A DNA stretch of 22,153 bases from IMG/VR virus record IMGVR_UViG_3300033064_000349, positions 1-22,153 of that record; one strand, 5' to 3'. Numbering within the stretch: the first letter of the stretch is position 1; each line of letters starts with the position of its first letter. Below are positions 1 to 9,300 of the stretch, one piece after another. A program made the position numbers and the translations under genes. Origin of the DNA: a virus. Under the pieces are notes generated by a model that worked only from the letters and a program-made list of their open reading frames with translations, did not search any database and was not told the DNA's origin.

Positions 1-1
1 T

Positions 2-94
2 TATAAAGCAATGAGAAAGAAAGGCACTACAAAAGATGATGATCCTGCAGTTGTTAGAAACGGTTCAATTGTAAAAGCAATCAAAGGTCTCTAA
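2..94 (+). CDS. 3' end of an upstream phage gene (partial, unknown)
   Basis: The window opens inside an open frame that ends at TAA 92-94. The visible 30 residues start YKAMRKKG and end VKAIKGL, and are rich in Lys and charged residues. The frame is open to the window edge and uses the same AT-rich codons as the genes downstream, so I read it as the C-terminus of a neighbour on the same strand. Too little is present to name a family. Its position just ahead of the virion-protein block suggests another structural gene, but that is inference only. Confidence 0.6.
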   Translation, partial: YKAMRKKGTTKDDDPAVVRNGSIVKAIKGL

Positions 95-104
95 CCAAAC
101 TCGT

Positions 105-143
105 TATACAAGATTACTAAGTTTTGTTAGTCTTCTTTGTATA
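105..143 (+). terminator. imperfect hairpin in the intergenic gap, possible terminator
   Basis: TATACAA (105-111) pairs with TTGTATA (137-143), and ACTAA (116-120) pairs with TTAGT (127-131), closing a GTTTTG loop. The two stems are separated by an unpaired internal loop (GATT opposite CTTCT). The hairpin lies 10 bp after the upstream stop. It is followed by AT-rich DNA rather than a clean T run, so terminator activity is only plausible. Its 3' arm overlaps the proposed -33 box. Confidence 0.35.
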
Positions 144-166
144 TGTAATATTTTAAATTATATTTG
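136..166 (+). promoter_or_regulatory. Bacteroidota-type promoter (TTTG - 19 bp - TAnnTTTG)
   Basis: TTTG at 136-139 is followed after exactly 19 bp by TATATTTG at 159-166, an exact match to the Bacteroidota -7 consensus TAnnTTTG with the usual -33 TTTG. Transcription would begin near 172, leaving a leader of about 10 nt before the ATG at 183. It sits in the only substantial intergenic gap of the window, so it may drive the whole block. It points to recognition by the host sigma factor rather than only by the phage polymerase. The motif is short and the region AT-rich, so chance is possible. Confidence 0.6.
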
Positions 167-182
167 TTAATTATACTATCCT

Positions 183-803
183 ATGGCATCATTCACTGGA
201 CTAATTTATCTAACAGTTAACTTGATAAATCAAAAAATTTATGTAGGACAAAGTACTATTGATAAGTTATCATATGTAGGAAGTGGTTCTGCTATTAGAA
301 AAGCTATTAAAAAATATGGCAAAAGTAATTTTAATAGGGTTATATTAAGAAACAATATAACTTGTTTAGAAGAGTTAAACTTTTGGGAAAGTTATTATAT
401 TAAATTACTAAAATCCAATAATCCTAAAATAGGTTATAATATAACATTAGGAGGAGATAATGGTGGTTGGAAACATACAGAAGAATCAATTGATAAAATT
501 AAAAATAGAAGTAATCAATTAGATAATAAAAAACGTATAAGAGAAATTCAAAAATTAGCTGCAAAAAGTTTAATAGGTAAACATAGAACAAAAAAAGATA
601 AACTTAAAATGATTTCTACGAGATTTGGTTCAATAAGAGAAATAAAAATATCTACTATGTCTGGAGAGATTTTACACACGTGTAATTTTTCTTCAGAAGC
701 GGCAGAATTTACAAATGTTAGTAGATCATCAGTTAGTAATAATTTATGCGGATTATCAAAATCTGCTGGAGGATTTATTTTTAAATATAAACAATTAAGC
801 TAA
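183..803 (+). CDS. GIY-YIG homing endonuclease with NUMOD-type DNA-binding tail
   Basis: This is a 206-aa site-specific DNA endonuclease of the I-TevI/Seg type, a selfish element that spreads by cutting alleles lacking it. The GIY-YIG core is visible as LIY (residues 7-9) and YVG (20-22), followed by YVGSGSAIRKAIKKYG, the likely catalytic Glu in FWESYY (E69) and GYNITLGG (84-91). Residues about 96-110 (WKHTEESIDKIKN) look like NUMOD3, and about 152-203 like a NUMOD1/helix-turn-helix module (SSEAAEFTNVSRSSVS). The endonuclease fold starts only at residue 6; the leader MASFT matches the MASYT start of the next gene. The TAA stop shares its last base with the next ATG (TAATG), implying translational coupling. 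Base composition is even more AT-rich than the neighbours, as expected for a mobile gene. No intron core is evident around it, so it is probably free-standing. Confidence 0.93.
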   Translation: MASFTGLIYLTVNLINQKIYVGQSTIDKLSYVGSGSAIRKAIKKYGKSNFNRVILRNNITCLEELNFWESYYIKLLKSNNPKIGYNITLGGDNGGWKHTEESIDKIKNRSNQLDNKKRIREIQKLAAKSLIGKHRTKKDKLKMISTRFGSIREIKISTMSGEILHTCNFSSEAAEFTNVSRSSVSNNLCGLSKSAGGFIFKYKQLS

Positions 804-3298
804 TGGCGAGCTATACCGATGCAATTTCGCAGTTCAATCCTTATGTCCAACAACTTCCAGTTGATTTGATGGCTAAGGTTGGTATGCAAAAGCAGGCCCA
901 ATACGATCAAGGTGTTCAAAAAATACAAAGTTATATTGATAATGTAGCTGGTATGGATATTGCACATGATGCTGATAAAGTGTATTTACAATCTAAACTT
1001 GGTCAACTAGGTAATAGACTTAAAACAGTTGCGGCTGGAGATTTCTCTAATCAGCAATTAGTTAACTCTGTTGGAGGAATGACTAGTCAGATTATTAAAG
1101 ATCCCAATATTCAAAATGCAGTAGCTTCTACAGCTTGGTATAAAAAACAAAAAGAAGAATTAGACAAAGCATATAAAGATGGTAAATCATCTATTGCTAA
1201 TATTGATGACTTTAATATACAAGCACAGAAGTGGTTATCTACTCCTGAAGCAGGACAACGTTTTACAGGAAAATATACTCCATTCATTGATGTAGATAAA
1301 CATAATCTAGAAATATTCAAAGCATTACATACTAGTGAAACTGGTAAAGATTTTGTTAACGAACGTTATCTAGATCCTATTACAGGAAAGTTATTAGATA
1401 CAGGTAAACTTGCTGCAGCAATGGAGCGTGATGGAGTTGAAGGAATTAGTGCTGCAAAAATTGAGATGGCGTTACGATCTTCATACACTCCTGATATTCT
1501 TAATCAAATGCGTATTGATGGTAACTTCCAATTTAAAGGAGTAACTCCTGAACAGTTAACAAAGAATGCATCTATTCAATATCGAAATGCTCTTCAAAGA
1601 ACAGATGAAGAAATTGAAAGATTAGAAGGTATTGTAGCAATGAGTGATGCACAACCTAAATTACAGAAACGTGCAAAGAGTTCAATTGCAGAATTACTAT
1701 CAAATAAAACTAAGCTTTCTGAGAATTACAATCAGCAAGTAAAAGATATTTTTGCTAATCCTGATAGAGCAAAACTTGAAATTTATAAAGAAGGTACAAT
1801 TGATCAATTTTCAAATGCGTTCTCTTGGGAAAAAAGAACAACACAAGTGATGGCTAATCCTCAGCTTATGGGACAATTAGCTATTGAAGATAATCAAGTT
1901 GCTAAAGCTAATTTAGTACTTTCACAACGTGCACAAACTTGGAAAGAGTTTAATGACACAAGAAATTATAACGCTGAGAATATTCCGACAGATCCATTTA
2001 TGACTATTTTAGGAGAAGCAACAGGAGGTTTACCAGCACCGTTGACTTCTATTGCTCAATCCACTGTTGCTGCAGGAAGACGAATTGAAGATAACATTGA
2101 TGTCTTATTAAGAAACAATCCAGGATTAAGAGGTAATCGTTCTGAATTACAAAAAAGATTAATTCTTTTTCAAAATGGGGATGATAAACAATTCTCTGGT
2201 CCTATGAGATCAACAGCTCAAGCTATTCTTGATGCAAGAAAAGCAGTACGTGAGAATGGATATCTTGAGCAATCTGCTAGAAATGAAATTGAATCTAATC
2301 CAGAAGTTGCTGCTAGAAAAAAACAATTCAATGCAGAGTTGTCTAAAATGCCAGGAGCTATAGTTAATGTTGATGGTAAAAATATTAAATTATCTCCAAC
2401 TCAATTATATGAGTTAAATAAAAAAGTTAAAGATTACCTTCCACTTATGTTTAGCAATCAAGGTGCACAAATGTTTGCAGGTTTTAGTGAAACAGAAAAA
2501 AAATTAATAAACCAAGGATATGGTACTGGAAAGACTGGTGGTTCGGCAGTTAGAAATGAACTTAAAAAATTTGATGATTTACTTTCTGAAAATAGAAGTT
2601 ATTTTAGAGATGTAGATAATCGTGTCAATGGACTATTAGCTAAACGAGTTGGTAAGTTTGCCCCTATTGTAGAAAACTTAGATACTCCTAAACCTGCAGT
2701 TCGTTCTGCTCTTGAAGGTGTAGTTGGTTCAGCATTACTTAGATATGATTCTGGTATTTCAGGACTATCATCAGAAGGTGGTGATGTGTTCTTAAATTCA
2801 TCAGATAGAGATAAAGCAAAGGGATGGTTAATTGGAACAGACAAAGCAGACGTTCAGTATAAGACTGTTAGGATGGGAGATAACCGTTATGTGATGATGA
2901 TGAAAGGAACTCAAAGTGTTTTAATTAAAATGACTCCTGGAGAAGCTGCTCATCCAACACTTCGTTCAGGAATTGATGTATATGGTCAAAGTATATTAGA
3001 AAAACAAATAGCATTCCACGGATCAACTAATGCTACAGGTAAAGTTGAAGATGCTGAATATCAAAGAAACTTCTTTAAGAATACTAAAAAGTATCCAGTG
3101 GTGGCTGATTTGAAATACGATCCACAAATGCCAGAACATAATTATATTAATTTACAAATTAAGATTGGTAACAGTTGGCAACCTCTTCAGTTAGATGAAA
3201 ATCCAATGACTGCAATTAAAGCACAAGGTATATTATCTAATTGGACGGATGCTGACACAGAAAAAATATTAAAGCGTAACGGAATTTCCATTAAATAA
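803..3298 (+). CDS. probable crAss-like internal virion (cargo) protein
   Basis: This 831-aa protein has no enzyme motif that I recognise. Its N-terminal part (MASYTDAISQFNPYVQQLP, then a Gln/Lys-rich helical stretch with QYDQGVQKIQ) resembles, from memory, proteins encoded just upstream of the RNA polymerase in crAss-like phages. Much of residues 25-340 looks alpha-helical and charged, with likely coiled coil around 265-320. The C-terminal third is mixed, with strand-like segments such as NRYVMMMKGTQSVLIKM. The start is fixed by the TAATG overlap with the endonuclease stop and by the family-like N-terminus. The first ten codons after ATG (GCG, AGC, ACC, TCG, CAG among them) are about 50% GC, unlike the rest of the gene. 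It ends TAA 8 nt before the next giant gene. A virion role is inferred from context; expression as a protein is very likely. Confidence 0.85.
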   Translation: MASYTDAISQFNPYVQQLPVDLMAKVGMQKQAQYDQGVQKIQSYIDNVAGMDIAHDADKVYLQSKLGQLGNRLKTVAAGDFSNQQLVNSVGGMTSQIIKDPNIQNAVASTAWYKKQKEELDKAYKDGKSSIANIDDFNIQAQKWLSTPEAGQRFTGKYTPFIDVDKHNLEIFKALHTSETGKDFVNERYLDPITGKLLDTGKLAAAMERDGVEGISAAKIEMALRSSYTPDILNQMRIDGNFQFKGVTPEQLTKNASIQYRNALQRTDEEIERLEGIVAMSDAQPKLQKRAKSSIAELLSNKTKLSENYNQQVKDIFANPDRAKLEIYKEGTIDQFSNAFSWEKRTTQVMANPQLMGQLAIEDNQVAKANLVLSQRAQTWKEFNDTRNYNAENIPTDPFMTILGEATGGLPAPLTSIAQSTVAAGRRIEDNIDVLLRNNPGLRGNRSELQKRLILFQNGDDKQFSGPMRSTAQAILDARKAVRENGYLEQSARNEIESNPEVAARKKQFNAELSKMPGAIVNVDGKNIKLSPTQLYELNKKVKDYLPLMFSNQGAQMFAGFSETEKKLINQGYGTGKTGGSAVRNELKKFDDLLSENRSYFRDVDNRVNGLLAKRVGKFAPIVENLDTPKPAVRSALEGVVGSALLRYDSGISGLSSEGGDVFLNSSDRDKAKGWLIGTDKADVQYKTVRMGDNRYVMMMKGTQSVLIKMTPGEAAHPTLRSGIDVYGQSILEKQIAFHGSTNATGKVEDAEYQRNFFKNTKKYPVVADLKYDPQMPEHNYINLQIKIGNSWQPLQLDENPMTAIKAQGILSNWTDADTEKILKRNGISIK

Positions 3299-3306
3299 AT
3301 TAACAC

Positions 3307-6300
3307 ATGCCAGATTTTGATAAAGACCTGATAGCTCCAGTTAACCTTCCTTCGGAAGATATGCGAGAACCACAAGTTAGAGCATACACTCCTGCTGAGT
3401 TATCTAGTGGTGGACCGACGTTAGCTCATACACCAGACATCTTTGATAAGCTAAATGCTGCTACACAAACTTCTAAATATGGCAAGACAGGAGCATTTGT
3501 AACATTTGCTGAATTAGATGCAAATAAACGTTACGAGGCATATAATCCTACTATTGATAATCAGGAAGACTTTGCTGCATACGGTCAAGGAACAATTGAG
3601 AAAGCTGTTAACGGTATTCTTAAAGGTGCTAACCTAGCAGCTACTACTGTAGCTGGTGGATTTGGTATGCTTGGTGGTGCAATAGCTTCTCCATTTACTG
3701 GTAAGCTTTCTACTATCTGGGATAACCCAGTGATGAATGCTTTAGATGATTGGAATAATTATGTTGATCAAGAATTACTTCCAAACTATTATACAGATAT
3801 AGAGAAGAATGCTAAATGGTATTCTACAGATAACTGGGTTACTACTAACTTCGTTTTTGATAAGTTTATTAAGAATGCTGGTTTTGCTGTTGGTGCTATG
3901 TATAGTGGTAACATTGCTAATGCATTGTTAAAAGGGGCTGGATCGGTTCTTGGTACAAGTGCGATGATAGCAGCAGATGCAGCTGAAGCATCACAAGCTT
4001 TTAAATTATTCACTCCTCTATTACGTAATACTGCTCGTGCTTTCTCTGCTGCTAAGAATTTAGAAATAGCAGCAATGATGGAACGGCAAATTAGAAACAT
4101 TGCTGAGTTAAGTGCAGTGGAATCCGAGATTGCAAACATTGCTCGTACAACAAATAAATTTGCAAAGATTGGAGATGTAGCTAGAAGAACACCTATTGCT
4201 GCTTATTCATCTGCAGGAGAAGCTTCATTTGAAGCATTGCAAACTTCTAAAGAATATAGAAATAGATTAATAGAAGATTATAAAAATACGAACGGAGGAT
4301 TAGAACCAACTGGTGATGATTTAGAAGCTATTGAACAAAGTACAAGAGATGTAGGTGCTGCTTCTTTCTTAGGAAACTTAGCAGTGCTAGGTGTTACGGA
4401 ATACTTCCAACTTAATAAATTATTGGGATCTACATACTCAGCAGAGAAACAAGCTGCTAATAGTGTAATGGGCCAAATTAATGAAACCGTTGTAAGAGAT
4501 GGTGTTCGCGTTGCTGCTTCAGAAACTCTTACTAAGTTCGGTAAGTTATATGATAAAGTTGGAAACATATCTAAATACATTGGTGATCCTAAAGAAGGTT
4601 TACAAGAAGGTTTACAATATGCGTTACAAGTAGGTTCACAAAACTACTATGCTAAAGCATTCCGTGGAAACGATGCAGACTTATTAGTTGATGGTGTATT
4701 ACATGGTTTGTATGGTAAGAACAAAGAAGGTGAAGGTGTAGGTGTCTTCAACAGTAAAGAGGGTGGTGAGAGCATGTTACTTGGTACACTTACAGGTGGT
4801 GGTATGCAAGCCTTGGGTACATATAAAATGGACAAAGCATTAGCTGCTAATACTGCAAGATTCTTAGATGAAATTAAAGTTGCTCCTACATATCATGACG
4901 CATTCATTGATCGAATGAATAGTATCAATCGTGATACTCAGTTAGAACAAGAACATTCTGATGCTGTAAGAAGTGGAGATAAGCTTGAGGCAAAAGATCT
5001 TAAAGCAGACAAGATGCATAACTATTTAGCTACTCGTATCAAATACGGTAGATTTGATTTAGTTATGGAAGACATTGCTGACATGCGTAGACTTAGTTCT
5101 ACAGAACAAGGATTAGCAAACTTAAAAGAAGAAGGTATTACTAACATTAATGATGACATTCAATCATTTCAAAAGCGTTTAAATAACCTTGAGCAAGTTG
5201 CTAAGAACACAGATGAAATCTATAGATCATTAGATCTTAGATATTCTGGTATTATGACAGAAGATGGTAAGCGTAAATACTCTAATCAAACTATTGATAA
5301 GTTGGCGTATGCGTCATCAAAAATCTATAACTATGATCAACGTATCCCACAAGTAAATCAATCGCTTACAGAGGCAGGAATCAATACGTTTGATATATTA
5401 AATAGTATTATCGAAGAAGGTGTTCCTAATAAGAAAGCTACAGAAGAAGCACTTGATTCTATTAATAAATTAAAAGTTATAAATGATACTAAGAAAGAAC
5501 TGAAGACAAACTTGTCTCATGTTATTGAAATGTCATTACGTAGAAATTCATTTATTGAAGAATACAATAAAATTAGTAATGATCCATTGGAATATGAACT
5601 TCCTGAGTTCACAGATATAACAGATCCTTTAGCTAGAGTTAGACAAGCTGTTTCTGATGAAGAAAGAGCTTTAGGAAAAAGAGCTACAAATAAAGATTTA
5701 GAAATAGGTAAAGAATACTCATTGGCTGAACCAGTGAGAAGAGAAGGTAATACAATTAACCTTGCTCCTAAGATCAAGATTTTATCTAAGACATTAGGTG
5801 GTGAGTATGAAGTGCAACTTCCTAATGGTGCAACTAAGTTCATGAAGCCTATTGACTTTAAGGATTATAACATCATTGAATCTTCTAACGAGTCTGAAGA
5901 GTTTTCTGATATCTTATCTAAAGCTATTAACACAGTATTAAGAAAGCCTCAATACCAAGATTTAAAAGTTCCAGAAGGAAGAGATCCTATTGAATGGATT
6001 AACTCATTAGATAACAAAGCTCTTGTTGATGATATTGAAAAAGTGTTTGCAACTCGTGCAAGTGCTTTTGTCAAAGAGATGGCTAAGTCTCAATACAAGA
6101 GAGAACAGCTTCTTAATAACAAAGGTGATGTACAAGAAGGTCAAGATGAATTAGAAAATGGCTCAGGAGAATTTTCTACAGGTACAGAACCTGATGAATC
6201 TATAGATCCAGGAAAGAAAAGAAAACCTACTAGTATATTATTTACATCTATCACTCTTCCTTCTGCAGGTTCTTTAAAAACAACTGAAGATAAACTTCCA

Positions 6301-9300
6301 GGATATGTTGTTAGATATAACACATTCATTAATAAAGTTCGGACATTACCTAATAGAGCTAATTTAAGATCTGTATTAGTTACAGCTAAAGATTTATCTG
6401 CTTATGGGCTAGATGGATTACTTCAGATTAACTATGAGAAATCTACTGGTCATAAATTCACTGCTGAAGAAATGAAACAATTCACAAGTGATGATCTTGG
6501 ATTTGTTGCTTCTGTATTTGTAGAACAAGAAGGTGATAAAGTATATTATGTAGATGCTAACGGAAATAGAATTGGCAACATTAAAGATGGTGTAGATGTT
6601 TCTAAAGTAGTATTTGCTACAATGCCTACAGATGAATTAACTTGGAAAGATAGTAAGACTCCTCGTTACAGAGCTGGTGAATTAGAAGAAGCTAATAGGC
6701 ATTCTAAAGCTTGGTTAAAGTATCGCAAAGAAGAATTATTTGCTAAGCCATTTGATGGAACAAATTCTATTAACTTATTTACATTTGGTATTTCTAGAGG
6801 ATTTACTGTTAACATTCCTGGTAAGGTACAAAAGAATGCTGTAGCAGATGTTCTACAACTTGATGAATCTACTCTTACACAACCAGGACTTGTTCAAATT
6901 TCCACATTAGGAACCATCACTCACACTGATGGACAAGCTTATAAGTTTGCCAAAGGACGTACAGTGGTATCGTTTGGTGATGTTTTAGAGTTCTTACAAA
7001 ATAGTAGGTTTACAGGTAAACAAGCTAAGAGTATTTTTGAAGTATTAAAATCATTTTCTAATACAGTTAAAAGTGATATTGATGCTAAGAGAAAAATTCA
7101 GTTAAAAAATAAGTATACACAATACTTACAGAATGTATTGTTTTGGAAAAAGTCTAGTAGCCCTGCTGCCAATCAAATTTTTTTAGATGAGTCTACAGGT
7201 AAACTTCATATTGGAAAAAACAATTACGATCTTATTGATATTGAAAAATTTGAGAATCAAATTATTAGTGATTTACAACAAGTTTCATTCAGTGCAAACA
7301 ATGATACATTAACTGCAAATCAAAAGTTCTACGAATTATATTTTGAAGCTGGTGAGTTAAAAGAACGTGAGTGGAAAAACTATCAACAGTTCTTATTGGC
7401 ATCTAAAAATCCAGATGGCTCTCAAAGAGATATTCCTCTTACATTAAACATTTCAGTTCCTACACCTTCTGTACCATATGCATTTACACAGAAGTATGCA
7501 TTCTTAGATGTTCCATTATCTCTTCCTGCAGCACCTGCTACACCATTAGTTTCTGAACTTCCTGTACCAGTAGCTCCGCAAGCAATAGGTGCTACTGTAG
7601 CTTCTACACCACTTACATACGAAAGTTCTAATGTAGATATTGTAAAAGCTACACTTACTAACATCGTTGATGGTAGAATAATTAGTGGACAAGTTGATCC
7701 AACAATTGGACTAGCACAAGATCTTGAAACAAGTGAAGGAATTGTTCAATTTATTCTTGAAACAAGCGGTCCTCGATTTATTGATAGTCAAAACTTAACT
7801 AATCTTATTGCAAATAATGATAAGGTGAACGCCATGCGTGATAGATTAGGATTAACTCCTGCTCCTGTAGCAACAGATCCTTTAGATGATGTATTTAATG
7901 ATTATATAACTAAACAAATATCAGGAAAATTACTATATGATAAAGTTAATAGAACTACTGATTTTAATCATTTTGTCAATAGTTTAAAAGCTACTGAGGG
8001 GATTGATTTAAAGATTAATAGAAATAATATTGGTAATTCTATTGAAGACTTTAAAAAGGCTAAAGAAATAATAGCTAAATTACAAGGTGGTCAACAAGCA
8101 ACTCCAGAAGTTTCTATAACACCAGTTATTCAACAACCTACAATAGTTCCTACACAACCTCAAGCTGGTAATACATTAAAAAATAGAAAAAACAGTTTTA
8201 CAGGAAATAGAAAAGTTGGTGAAGCTGATAAGAGAGGTCGCTCAATGACTGCTAAGGACGTAGAGTTCTTCAAAAATTGGGCAGCTAAGTATCTTCCTAA
8301 AATGCAATATGAATACCTAGCTAACATGATTCAGGTAACTGGAGGTGGTGAAGCTTGGGGTAGAATGGTTAATGGTGCTGTACAGATTGTAGAGGGTGGA
8401 TTAATTGGTACAGATTTCCACGAAGCAATGGAGTATGTGTGGAAAGGATTCTTAAGTCCAGAAGAACAACAAGCTTTACTTGATGAGTTCAGATCACAGA
8501 AAGGTACATTTGTAGACAGAGAGTCTGGTCAGACTTATACTTATAATGATCCTGCTGTAACTGACTTAATTGCAAAGGAAAGAATTATGGATAACTTTGC
8601 TGATTACATGGTTGATAAACTTCCAGCAAAGAATATTAAAGAGAAAGTTCTTAAGTTTTTCAAAGCTATTGTAGACTTTGTTAAAAATCTTTTTAACAAT
8701 AATAACTTACAACGTAAATTGTTTAATGATGTAAATAGTGCAAGATTTGCAGAGATGGTATTTCCTGAATCTAGAAAGGACGATATTATTGAATACAGTC
8801 GTGTAGCTAATATTAATTCTCAATTAGCATATGAATATGTTGAAGATATTAAAGCATCTTTCTATCAAGGAATGTATGCAACAAACCAATCATTGTTTGA
8901 TGTATCTGAGAAGAATGCTAATGCTATCTTTGATCAAATTATAAAAGATTACAAAGACAGCGGTATTGTATTAAGTGATGGTCAATTTAAAGATTTAGTT
9001 CAGCTTGCGAAAGAAAGCTTACGTTCTGATAACTTTGATTTTCAAGATGATAATTCATTTACAATTAATACAGAAGGTTCTACAAATAAAAGTTATGCAG
9101 CAGACGCATTTACTGTAGACTTTAAAAAGTCTGCTCCTTATGCTGTTAAAATCTTAACTAGTTCAATAATTAAAACAGTTGGTTACAATGATACAACTGG
9201 TGATATTGACTACGATTATTCTCCAACATTAGGAGGTATGATGTTACTATCATCTAATCAAGTGTACGTTACATTGACTAATAAGTTACAAAACACTCGT

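Noticed and set aside
183-818. Group I intron carrying the endonuclease, with MASFT as 5' exon and DAISQF as 3' exon
   Set aside because: Splicing after ACT and before GAT would restore a sensible protein, and ACT ends in T as group I 5' exons do. But the proposed intron would end in C rather than G, the endonuclease fills the whole element, and I could not see a ribozyme core. A free-standing gene with its own coupled downstream start is simpler.
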